Source: Saxidomus purpurata (taxonomy: Eukaryota > Mollusca > Bivalvia > Venerida > Veneridae). Taken from it: DNA of 64,000 nt. Below the pieces are notes generated by a model that did not search any database, was not told the origin of the DNA, and saw only the letters and a program-made list of their open reading frames with translations. A program made the position numbers and the translations under genes. The DNA lies in the NCBI GenBank assembly GCA_022818135.1, contig JAFMSR010000008.1, forward strand, positions 15,374,192 through 15,438,191. The letters are read 5' to 3'. Positions 12,601 through 21,823 of this stretch are shown here, in pieces (the first letter of the stretch is position 1; each line of letters begins with the position of its first letter).

Positions 12601-15600
12601 CCATTTCAATATAGACAGAAATCTTATTCACGTTTTAGAAGGATCAACAGTTCTTGCTATAGGACTATCCGAACCTGTTCGAAACTTCCGTACATTTACA
12701 GTGAATGAAATGCTCATGCGTATCAACGCAATAGAACCGATCTCTGTAGCGCGATTGATTGAAGCGCATCCTATGACACGAGGGCAAAGCTGGGGTTTTG
12801 TGGGAGAAACAGGACTTGCTGTAACAAATTTAGGTTATAAACGAACACAAGCAGACATTGTGTTGCCTAGAGAACTGAACATCGGCAGAATGTTTTTGTT
12901 ATCACGTAAAGGACATGACGAAAATAATAACTACCGATTTCTTACAGACACTGATTATAATCAAATCGAAAATCAAATGCCATCTGGAGAAATAGCAAAA
13001 ATTACTGGTCCCATAGAAAATGTAGATATTCATAACACAATCGCTGACTTTAGACCTGAAGTAACAGATGTCACAGTTAGAACAAGACCTTTAGGTATTA
13101 TTGAATTGCCAGCAATAAAAGATCTTGAAGTGTACTCGGATATTTCATCTGGCAAAGCATTGCCAATAAGAGCATCTGTATCTTTAGTAAACGATTACAT
13201 ATTTATAATTAATCATGTAAGTACCACTGTCGCACAAAGGAGTCGGGAAACAGGGAGAGAATATGATATAATTGAAAGCTCGATCGAAGTTGAAGAAGGT
13301 AATGTGAAGATGATCATAAGAGATAAATCAAACCCGCTTTTAGAGGAGGAGCTGAACATTAAGATCGACGAAGACTTGTTGACTTCAAAGAAAATGAAAG
13401 ATGAAGCTTCACGGAGAATAGATGAAATACATGAGGCAAGAAATGTACCCTCAAAGTCAATAACTACAGTGAACGAGTTCTTAGGCGTTTATGGTATTGT
13501 GATGGGATTTAGAGGCGCAGTTCAAGATTTTGAAGATGGAAAAGTGTTTGAAGGCATTATGAATGTCGCACAAAGTGTTCATGGAATCTATGGAATGAGC
13601 CAAACGGCACAGAGAGCAGTCCAAAAAATTTCATCTAAACTATTTTCCACTGGGTTGCAAGAGGTTGAAAGAACATTATCGGCAGCAACTACAGAGATAC
13701 AAACTGCTTTAACAGAAGGAACAACGGCAGCAGAAGAATCTCTCACCGTAGCTGGAGAGGCAGCAGAAGATATTCCTATTCTTGGCACTGTTTTTGGTGT
13801 GTACAATACTGTCCAAGACCTACGTCGCGGAACAGCAATTGGATATGTAGACGCTGCACTAGATGCAGCAATTACAATATCTGCACTTTTCGGACCTGAA
13901 GCATTGGTAGTCACAGTTGCACTTACAATCGTTCGACTTGTTATCGATGATTTTTACTATGCAATTAGTAATGAATTAAAAAATTTACCATCAGACGCAA
14001 CAGTTTTACAGAAGATCGGAGCCGTATTTAAAGGTATTGGAGAAGGCATAGTGATGGTTATAAAAGACATTAATGACTTCTTTTCACTTGGATTTTTCAG
14101 TTTTGCTGAGACTTATCACAAAATTGACGAGCAGTGTAAAAAAGATCACGCTTTACTCCACAAGATGTCCGATTTCCACAATTACTTTAAAATCGAGAAA
14201 GAAGAAGACTCGCATGAAAAAATAATAGATTTTGCATCGGGAGAGGAATCTTGGAATGGTGGTAATATAGTTTTTCATTTATATGATGACAACATGGCCC
14301 GACTTCGAATGCAAAGCGTCGATGATAATGGTAAAGAACAAATATTGGACAAATACATACAATTGGAAGAAGGTGCAGATGACATTGTTCTTGGAATAGG
14401 CGAGTCACATGATATCAGTTTTAAGAAACAATCAGCAAAAATATTTTGGTTTATTCCTGTGCATTCAAGATACTTGATTAACAAAGTTAGGGGAGAAAGA
14501 GATACTTTACATGGTACGTATTATGGAAATTCAAAAAACAATAAGTTCTTTACGATTCAGAATCTTCCAGAAGACGTTCATCTCGAGTATTCTCTGACAG
14601 ACTACTTCTATGAAATATATGGAGAGGATGGGGATGACTTATTTTATTTAGGTCCTCAAAAGTCGGTGGTAAATGGTGGTAATGGCCATGATACTTATAT
14701 TATCCCATACTCGGGAGGCAGAACAGAAATAAACAATTATGCTGAGGATTTACTAGAAGACGTTCTTTTATTCCAGGTCAATTTTGAACAGATACATGTC
14801 GACCGGCGTGGGAACGATCTGATACTAAAGCACGGACATGATCACGATGTAACTATTAAGAGCTGGTATTCAGGACATAGAATGGGTCATTTAACGTTCA
14901 AAGCAAACAATGGTGTCATCTTTAATGTCACAATTGGAGTTCATGGACAAGCGTCTATCTTGCCATTAGCTGTTCTGATGTCAGGTGACAAAGAAGACCA
15001 TACGATAGATGTGTCAAGAGGAATCTGGAAAAATGTTATTGCTGTAAGTGGATCCGATGGCTCCGATATTATTATTGCAAACGATAATAATAACTTGTTA
15101 AATGGAGGAAAGGGCTATAATACAATTGAAGGAGGGGCTGGAAGTGATACGTATCTAGTAAATTCTGTTGGTATTTCTGATACTTCTGACTGGAATGTTG
15201 TCAACAATTTTGATCCGGAGATGACAGTCGATAAGGTAATATTTGACATGCCCTATGCGGACATTGGCACAAACATTGCCGGCACAGATTTCGAGCTATA
15301 TACAAACTTTAGGAATGGCCCAATGGTGATAATGAAAAACTGGTTTTCTAGCGAGCATTACAGACATATGCTATTTGTTACCAGTGATGATGTAATATTT
15401 AAACTTGCTGATGACAAAAACGATCCTGTTTTTCTTCATCCAATAATTCTAGATGCGTCAAAAGAGAAATCAAGAATTACGTTGGATGCCAGGAAAACAT
15501 ATTTTGAGAATGTAAGCACAATTATAGGTAGTGACTATAATGACATCATTGTTGGAAATGATGGTAATAATTACATAAAAGGCGGAAAAGGTAATGACAA

Positions 15601-18600
15601 CGTGACTGGTGGGGAAGGCAGAGATGTTTATGTTATCGGCGAAGAAGATGTGGGGGATTTCATCAATAACTTTGCAGAAGACAAAAAAGATGACTTGATA
15701 CTTGCTGAATTTGATTACAATGATATAAATGTGTATGTTTTTAATTCAGACGCGGTTCTTAATGTATCTGGTAGAACGATTGTGACAATTATTGACTGGG
15801 CGAAGGGAGAAAACTGGAGACATATCACCGTTCGAACTATAGATGGTATCACTTTCAAACTCAGAAAAGACGAGAGGGCAGGAATCAAGAAATCTCCGAT
15901 AGAGGTAGACAAATCAGGAAAATCTGAAAGGCAAAAAGTAAACACAGATAAAATGTCAATGAGCAATGTTGAGTATATTATTGGTTCAAATGCAACAGAT
16001 TATCTGGTTGGAAACCAGTGTTCAAACAGAATAGACCCCAGTTTCGGTGGGGCGTATATGATGGCACTTGATGGTCATGATCAATATGTCATACATGATC
16101 ACTATTATGGTCCGAATATTGTGAACAACTTCGCGAGGGACAATTTAACTGACACTATCGAACTTCCATCATACTTTAGTGATATCAAGACAAATGTAAG
16201 TGATGATGACGTTATAATATCAGATGATACTAATCCAAGTTCTTCTGTTACTTTAATAAAATACAAAACTGATTCTTATAGACGACATCTTGTCGTAAAT
16301 ACAGTGAAAGACGGAATAGTTTTTACGATTCCTCCATCACGGGATTTTCAACCAACACCTATATCAATCGATAGAACAAACCAGGCGCACAATCTCATTA
16401 TCGACCTAAACAGCAATTCTTCATGGCAAGATGTGATAACTGTTGTAGGGACTAATGAACATTCAAATGTTATAAGAGGAAACTTCAATAACAACACCAT
16501 CACAGGCGGAAAACGTTCGGATACCCTTGAAGGTGGTAGCGGTAATGACGTCATCCGCGGAAACGAGGGCGATGATTTTATAGATGGAGGAGATGGTTTG
16601 TACCTTTCTTATTCGTTATCAATTGTATTTATACCAAATAGATCTGCGTAAAATAGTGTAGTTAAAATAAATTCATATGCATAGCCTACTGTAAAAAAAT
16701 AAGTCCGTTCTCTAAGCCGAACAGTTTTCATCTGATATATACCAAACTTGCTGAACATGTTTGTAGGCGTAATGTCTTGGCAAAGTTTGATAACCAACCA
16801 AATCATCCTAGGCAGTTTTTTTATCATGGCTTTTGAATTATCCAAAATTGGCCAAATTATCCTAGTCCGCTAAGTCGATCAGTTTTCATCTGGTGTTCAC
16901 CAAACTTGCTGAAAATATTCGTGGGCATAATATTTAGGCTAAGTTCGATAACGCGCCAAATCGCTCTAGTCTTTTTGGATTATTATATCCCGCTAAAGGC
17001 GGAGGGATATTGTTTTGGCGTTGTCCGTCTGTCCGTCCGTCCGTCCGTCCTGAACTTTAACTAAGGAACCACTGGATAGAATTTCATGAAGCTTAAAATG
17101 AATATACAGTAGCACCTTCAACTTTTGTCAAGATTGTCTTAGTATCTCCAGAGTAATTGCCGTTTAATTGTTAGTTTCTTCTACATTCGTTATGAAAACA
17201 TTAAAATTCTTTTCTCTGGAACTGGCTATCAAAATCAAATTGTAATTGGCTGAAATAATTTAATGATCACTCTTTATAATATCCACACCCTGCCCCTGAT
17301 TTTTTTTCTTTTGTTGTTGTTAGAGGGGGTGTAGCGATTTTCTTAAATATTCTATATGGAATCTCAAGATTTTTTTTTCTGAAACTACTAGTGCTGATTT
17401 AATTTTACTTACAACAATTAGGTTCTGTATGACTGTAAGATGCAGACAAAATAACGACCCCTAAGAAATGAGGTCCCAATGGAGTTGTGAAATCTTGTCA
17501 GATTTTATTTCGGCACAAATGATCATTTTTCTATTCTCTAACAACGGAACATTTAGAAACTAGATTTTAACATAAATGAGGCCATTAAGGGGATGTTGTG
17601 CTTTTCTTACGTAATTATACTATATAGAAACTTAAAAATTCTTGTCTGTATTTTTAGGAAATGCACTTTAGTTAGATTGGAGAAAAAATGAAAATGGAGA
17701 TGAAGCAGCAATGGGGTTGTGAAATTTTTAAAATGCTTATTCTTTCTGAAAAGGCTTGTCAGAATTTGATTTTGTTTTGCACAGATAATCAGCTTTGTTT
17801 TCTCTAAAAATGGGAATTGAGAAACTGGATTTTTTTTACAGAAATGAGGCCCTTAAGGGGATGTACAATGTAGTGCTTTTCTTACATAATTATTCTATAT
17901 TGAAACTTGAATTCTTGTTCAGTCTGAGACTAGTAGTATTGATTTAATGTAACGTACAACAACTAAGTTCTTTATAACTCTAACTCTAGACCCTAGAAAA
18001 AATATCCCCTTTAAGATGAGGCAGCAGTGGGGTGATGAAATTATAAAAAGAATCTGAAACAGACAAACCAATACACCTTCCAATTGTTTTTTTCAGTTAT
18101 TTGTAGCCCTTGAATTATTCAAAAACAATTTTCATCCGATCTTCACCAAACTTGCTGAACACGGTTGTGGGCACAATGTCTGGGCCAAGTGCAAAAACCA
18201 GACAAATCGCCACAGGCACTTTTGGATTATGGCCCTTGAATCATCGAAAAAAAATGATGATATTAGCCTTATCTGCTCTATAGTTCATTTTTTTGCCACA
18301 AAACTTATGGACTGCCATATACTGAGTTATGCTTACAGGGAAATTGAGTCGAATCGAGCAGAACAAACAAAACGAATCGAATGCACTAGCGGTATCCATA
18401 AATGCTAAAAGGAAAACATGAATGGTCATGTAGTAGGCTACACATAATCGGACTATTCCGCATATATTTGGCAGTAAAACACTTACCTAATCGATGTCTT
18501 TTGAAGCTTCTTGTATCTTGCATCATGTTATAAACTTGTAGAAGTTTAATGTCAATAGTCCTTTTAATTTTCTATTCTTTAAAACAAGATGTTAAGCTTC

Positions 18601-21381
18601 GCCAAATACATAAAGGAACAAACATGTCTATCATTTAGTATTAAAACCGTCAATGAAACCAATGCCCTACGTGTCAACAAACTCACCATCTATGTTGTTA
18701 CCCATCCCCCCCCACCCACACACATACCGCCTTGGTGGAGGGGATATGGTAATGGGCGTCCGTCCGTCCGTCCGCCACACTTTTGCCCGAAGCATAACTA
18801 TGAAAGTACTCAGGGGAATATTTATTTATACTTTACACACAGACAGAGGACATTGAGATGAAGAGTAGTGCTTCGAACCATATCTCTACATTTCTCAATT
18901 TTTGAATTACCTTCCTTTGTTATATATTCTTGATTTTTCCTGTCTGGAGCATAACTCAAAAAGTACATGTCGCTTGTTTCAAATTGCAAACACTGCATGA
19001 TTCAAACATCAACTAGAAATGTTTTTTCGAAGCCTTTAAACAATGGTAGTTTAGAAGGATAGGACTTTTGCAGTATTGTTCCGAGCAAGTATATTATATA
19101 AAGGGAGATAATTTAAAAAAGGGGTAAAGTAGATTAATGGTTCTTGATCACTGCACTGCATAAACTCCCCACAGCGATTTGATTGGGTGAGCTCCGCTCT
19201 CAAATTACTCCCCGCTCTCAAATTATTGTATGCTGTAAGGGGAAGTAACGGCTGTGTGGAGTTTGTTCGTCTCAATGCTATTAATGTGTGTTGTATCGTA
19301 TCGTATATTAAGGCTTTATCGTTGGTACCGGTTTCCCATATGACCAACGCCCCCAGAAGAGGTTAGTTATTTTAGGTTTCGGAGGATAGTGCAAGATACA
19401 GAAAGCGTCACGATTCCAGAGACACCCCTTGTTCTTATACATGCCTGGTGTATAGCACCCATACATGGGACCTCGGTTTTAGTCTCATCCGAAAGACTGT
19501 TAGTAATTTTAGTTGGTCAGCCCCGGGAATCGAACCCGCTACCCCGAGATTACAAGTCTCGTGCTCTACCGATTGAGCTATCCGGGCTGACTATGTGTGT
19601 TGTATCAATTTAATACATTAAATACTTTTCGAGTTATGCTCCGGACAAACATACCACATATTTGCACTGGTGTAAGGTAAAGTTAGAGAATTTAATCACC
19701 GCACTCCAACTCATTGTATTATATCAATGTGTGTAGTCTGAACTTAATACTTTTCTAGTTGTACTCCGGACAATTGTATTTCATAAAGGGTGGTAATAAA
19801 AGAATGGGGTCAGTTAGAGTAATAAATCTTAGTCACGACACTTCCTCTCAATTACCTCTATCAATTATGTGGAGTATCAAGTCAAACCTGTATGTATTTT
19901 TCGAGTCATACTTCAGCCAAGCTTTTTACATAAATGGGGATAATTCAAATCGAGAAGTAATGGTTCCTTCTCACTGCACTTCCTCTCGGTGACCTCTAAC
20001 ATTGTTAGAAGTATGAACTCAATCCCTTCTAGTAGTTTCCGAGTTCTGCTCCATACAAACATTGGTAAATTGTGCCCTTAAAACATGGGAAAATGAAGAT
20101 AACTTAACAGGCAAGTATCAAAGAGTTCACAACTTCACATTGCCATCTATCAATGCTTCATTCAATGCTTTCCAGTAGTTGTCGAGTTCTGCTGCGGACA
20201 AAATGTCATCGAAGAAGAAGAATAATGATAAAAAATAGTAGTAAGAAGGAGAAAAACTACAAATTCACTACAAAATAAAGTAATAACGCTAAAATTCAGT
20301 GACGTGCTGCATACCGTAATTATGTATTTCCCAAAATATGGGGACATAAGTTTGCCCGTCTACTTGCCAGGTCGTCTGTCACAAATTTTATGTTGACGAT
20401 TTTACAATAAATTGGGGGAAACCCTATACAAAATGTATCTATAAAAGGTGCAGAGCATGTGTACTAAAACCAGCTTGGTTGAAGGTCGCACGGATCAGAA
20501 TTCAAGCTGCCGTATCTCGTGTCTGTTTTGTCTTGCCTCTTTAAGGGTTTTGAAATACAAATAGCGACCTATGTATCAGTATCAAAATAAACATTCTTGT
20601 TTATAATATAGGTGATGATACGTTAGCGGGTGGTGCTGGGGACGATTGGATCGATGGTGGAATGGGCAATGACATTATATACCCTGGTCCCGGAGGAGAT
20701 AACGTAAAAGGTGGTCCGGGATTCGACGTTATTGTTGTTTTTGGAGATGCCGACAACATGAGTGGCGTGTTTGTCGATTTACTAAATGGGCATGGTTACA
20801 GAGGAGACGCACATGGAGATATATATGTAAGTGTGGAAGGGGTTATCGGAGGTTTCTATAGCGATATTCTGGTGGGGGATCATTTTGATAACTATCTTGA
20901 TGGTGAAGAAGGAAACGATGTTTTATTCCCGCTTGATGGCAAAGACATACTTGAAGGTGGTGAAGGAAAAGATATGTATGACATTGGGGATTCTAGAGGG
21001 GAAAAGGTCATAAGAAATATGGCGGACGATGAAGTTATGGACTACATGAATTTGAAATCATACGAAATAGAATCGATTTATCTTGAAAAACGTTCCGACG
21101 ACCTTGTTCTGCATGTTGGTGTAGTTTTGAACGGGTCTTTTTGCTCAGCGTTAAACACCGGCCCATACCATATTGAGCGATGGTACAAAAGCGGCAAGTT
21201 TCAACATATAACTGTTCAGCTTGCAGACGGTGACTTAGTCTTGGATAAGTTCAGGACTGGTGGTGTAGGCGTTAACGCTGAAAACCCAGATAGCGGACGG
21301 CGGAAAGAAAAATGTGATCGTCTGCTGTCTATTACCGATACAGCGTATGACTACGTTTATGACTACTATGAAGAAATCTAA
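3541..21381 (+). CDS. Gene 1: secreted C80 protease/pore/RTX toxin-like protein (spliced)
   Basis: Seven coding exons: 3541-3673, 4205-4286, 6413-6488, 7422-7501, 10499-10676, 11060-16595, 20612-21381. All introns are GT-AG with phases 1, 2, 0, 2, 0, 1, and the sum is exactly 2285 codons including stop. Predicted order: signal peptide (residues 1 to about 20); short unrecognised segment; C80-like protease (about 125-290; His187 in GHG, Cys227 in SLVGC); unassigned region (about 290-975); hydrophobic helical region resembling the TcdA/TcdB pore domain (about 975-1200); five RTX-like modules (about 1370-2240); short acidic, tyrosine-rich tail. C80 domains of bacterial MARTX and large clostridial toxins cleave their own chain when bound to inositol hexakisphosphate; RTX repeats fold on calcium outside the cell. 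A secreted defence or predation protein is inference. Domain names are from memory and unsearched. Confidence 0.8.
4205..4286 (+). CDS. Gene 1 coding exon 2
   Basis: Acceptor ATAATAAAAG is weak in pyrimidines, but the exon joins exon 1 in phase 1 and leaves in phase 2 at CAG|GTGACA. It encodes a polar, probably helical stretch (WLEIGEKWHNF). The copy at 60179-60260 encodes the same residues, and its splice ends are conserved although the intron around it has indels. Function unknown. Confidence 0.7.
4290..5880. other. Intron 2, left part, no gene seen
   Basis: AT-rich sequence matching 60264-61785 in unit A2, with many small indels between copies (for example about 60 bases near 5701-5760 are absent from A2). 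No open frame is conserved, and I recognise no repeat family here. Confidence 0.5.
5888..6308. mobile_element. Foldback or MITE-like element in intron 2 (A1)
   Basis: Starts with CTGTAAAAGGCGTTTATTTATCGCGAGG, and its inverted counterpart CTCGCGAATATTAAGACTTTTACA ends near 6084. A second, partly inverted half follows, rich in GCGAG/CTCGC words, and ends with CACGACTTTTACAAT near 6305. No coding capacity. Shared with A2 (about 61790-62196), so it predates that duplication. Confidence 0.6.
6413..6488 (+). CDS. Gene 1 coding exon 3
   Basis: Acceptor ATTACTTTTAAG, donor AAT|GTAAGT. It enters in phase 2 and leaves in phase 0, matching exons 2 and 4. The 25 whole codons encode an aromatic and polar stretch (ESIWRAFQNGNIWNGD). 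The A2 copy differs at two residues (N to S and A to S), with both splice sites kept. No domain recognised. Confidence 0.75.
6489..7421. other. Intron 3 with end of A homology and CATC microsatellite
   Basis: The match to unit A2 stops immediately after an AGAGATATCTCT palindrome at 7095-7106. From 7273 to 7308 there is a CATC microsatellite. No gene seen. The acceptor TTTCTTTGTGTCTAG at 7421 is strong. Confidence 0.6.
7422..7501 (+). CDS. Gene 1 coding exon 4
   Basis: Strong acceptor TTTCTTTGTGTCTAG and donor ACCAG|GTATGA. Enters in phase 0 and leaves in phase 2. It encodes a charged, probably helical segment (MRAFMDKKTEEVRAVKF) just before the protease domain. The second copy would lie beyond the right end of the window, so this exon lacks the conservation check available for exons 1 to 3. 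Confidence 0.7.
7630..8970. repeat. 38-bp minisatellite in intron 4
   Basis: About 35 tandem units of a consensus close to CCGGTACTAGTCTATACTTC plus CCCCATTCTCCGTAAGAA. Units near the centre are nearly identical; those towards 8600-8970 are more divergent. Two or three more units appear at about 10040-10140, beyond an insertion, so the array was once continuous. Open frames in it are repeat translations. Confidence 0.95.
8971..9880. other. Insertion splitting the intron 4 minisatellite
   Basis: Non-repeat sequence between the main minisatellite and its last units. It contains a short inverted pair around GGGAAAGTAC (about 8990 and 9051) and two perfect TGACGTCA words at 9491-9498 and 9516-9523. 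No gene seen. It may be one transposable element together with the hairpin that follows. Confidence 0.5.
9881..10036. repeat. 156-bp GC-rich hairpin
   Basis: The left arm, from AGGATCTTGCATGGCC, pairs with the right arm ending GGCCATGTAAGATCCT. The outer 44 bases pair with three mismatches, and the stem continues through GGGAAAGCGGGGGGA. The centre holds its own palindrome around CTCGCTTCGCTCGG. The GC content is far above the surroundings. Confidence 0.9.
10499..10676 (+). CDS. Gene 1 coding exon 5: start of C80-like protease domain
   Basis: Enters in phase 2 after ATAAATAG and leaves in phase 0 at CAG|GTAGGT. The first ATG inside it, at 10524, is not the start: the frame is open upstream to the acceptor, and the residues there (YDHQAIIAMEGD) read as the first beta strand of a C80 domain. 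The later KHP and YxxxTDTLKVIAG stretch fits the second helix and strands. The exon ends immediately before the catalytic histidine motif. The copy belonging to gene 2 would lie in the scaffold gap. Confidence 0.8.
11060..16595 (+). CDS. Gene 1 coding exon 6: protease dyad, pore-like region, RTX modules
   Basis: A 5536-nt exon without a stop, entered in phase 0 after TTTGTTTAAG and left in phase 1 at GAGATG|GTTTGT; the frame hits a stop soon after the donor. It begins with IVGHG (catalytic His187) and has SLVGC 40 residues on (Cys227). About 690 residues follow that I cannot assign. Next come two hydrophobic segments around GVYGIVMGFRGAV and DAAITISALFGPEALVVTVA, resembling the pore region of large clostridial toxins. 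Then come RTX-like clusters (GGxGxD) each followed by NNFAxD and a tail pattern W-x(n)-H-x(n)-DG. The fourth cluster is degenerate. The bacterial-type content sits in one exon. Confidence 0.9.
16710..17060. repeat. Interspersed repeats in intron 6
   Basis: Two units sharing CACCAAACTTGCTGAA and GATTATGG or GATTATTA ends, then the palindromic CCCGCTAAAGGCGGAGGGATATTG followed by (GTCC)n. From memory both families are common in bivalve genomes. The gene 2 copy is at 35950-36280 with fewer GTCC units. Confidence 0.7.
18690..18860. repeat. GTCCGTCC-bearing repeat fragment in intron 6
   Basis: CATCCCCCCCCACCC, then GGTGGAGGGGATATGGTAATGGGC, (GTCC)n and CCACACTTTTGCCCGAAGCATAACTATG. It appears related to the element at about 16985. 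Counterpart at 37935-38090. The open frames over it are not genes. Confidence 0.65.
18940..20200. repeat. Degenerate array of about 150-200 bp units in intron 6
   Basis: Several loose units share TCGAGTTATGCTCCGGACAAA, GGGAGATAATT and a TAATGGTTCTTG..CACTGCACTTCCTCTC stretch. The same family shows at the right edge of the window (63850-64000). The SINE at 19389-19592 lies inside it. Counterpart at about 38170-39430. Confidence 0.6.
19389..19592 (-). mobile_element. tRNA-derived SINE, Thr(UGU)-like head
   Basis: The minus strand from 19592 shows a tRNA-like head with A box TAGCTCAATCGGTAGAGC, a 5-bp anticodon stem with loop CTTGTAA (anticodon TGT), and B box GGTTCGAATCC. The acceptor stem does not pair in the normal register; instead GTCAGCC and GGCTGAC pair outside it. 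A tail with GGATGAGACTAAAACCGAGG follows, a motif I associate with molluscan SINE bodies. A second copy lies at 38623-38826 as part of the B duplication. Not a working tRNA gene. Confidence 0.75.
20612..21381 (+). CDS. Gene 1 coding exon 7: last RTX modules and C-terminus
   Basis: Enters in phase 1 after TTATAATATAG. Joining to exon 6 keeps the RTX nonapeptide rhythm without a break, since both sides are GGxGxD repeats. It encodes further GGxGxD turns, a cluster around ILVGDHFDNYLDGEEGND, then the module tail (ERWYKSGKFQHITVQLADGD), and ends in an acidic, tyrosine-rich tail with a TAA stop. The downstream ATG at 20662 is internal. The gene 2 copy differs at two residues. Confidence 0.88.
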
Positions 21382-21817
21382 GGAGTTTCTTACTTGTTAA
21401 CAGAAAAGCTTTACTCAAACCAAGATATGACATTCAGTATATTTAATCAAAGCTACGTTGGCGTTGAAGGTCTCATAAGGCGATATCCTCTCCCACCTAC
21501 CGCCACGTTGCCATAAAGCTTTGAATTGTATTTTTGTTGTATTTAGAAATACTGTGAACCTTCTTTAATGCAATGGAGCTTGTAGACTAGATGTTTTATG
21601 AATATACCTTTTTTTCATTTTGCAAGTTTCATCATTTTTTGTCAAAGTTAACTACATTTACAATACTGATTTGGGTAATAGTGAAAGATTGAATGTTAAA
21701 GAATGTAGATAGTTTACTCTCCTATCCATGTTTATAGGGAGTCTTCTTTACTAAGTTATATAACTAACATCAAAACACCAAAATTACATTGTTGTGTTTG
21801 CGTCGACTGTTGTACAG

Positions 21818-21823
21818 AATAAA
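21818..21823 (+). terminator. Polyadenylation signal of gene 1
   Basis: AATAAA 437 bases after the stop codon, in sequence conserved with gene 2 (AATAAA at 41057-41062). An earlier signal is not obvious between the stop and this point. Confidence 0.6.

Larger units (their letters stand above)
16596..20611. other. Intron 6 of gene 1, repeat-filled
   Basis: GTTTGT donor and TTATAATATAG acceptor. Contents in order: degenerate CACCAAACTTGCTGAA repeats (16710-16980), the CCCGCTAAAGGCGGAGGGATATTG/GTCC element (about 16985-17060), AT-rich unique sequence, another CACCAAACTTGCTGAA unit (18125-18240), a CCCACC/GTCCGTCC element (about 18700-18800), and a degenerate array with the SINE inside it. The gene 2 counterpart is 35833-39845, 4013 nt against 4016, with many compensating indels. 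Confidence 0.85.

Noticed and set aside
11051..16651. A single-exon gene starting near 11051 or at the first internal ATG
   Set aside because: The upstream exon at 10499-10676 supplies the first strands of the protease in matching phase, and the frame past 16595 runs into intron sequence; the last exon continues the RTX pattern exactly.
19515..19592. Functional tRNA-Thr gene on the minus strand
   Set aside because: The normal acceptor stem does not pair, and the sequence continues into a SINE body; it is duplicated only as part of unit B.
19389..19613. 74-codon open frame over the SINE
   Set aside because: It is the antisense translation of the SINE and is identical in both copies simply because the SINE is.
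3541..21381. Bacterial contamination as the source of the RTX/C80 gene
   Set aside because: Phase-consistent GT-AG introns, a poly(A) signal, and animal repeats inside the introns make it part of a eukaryotic chromosome.
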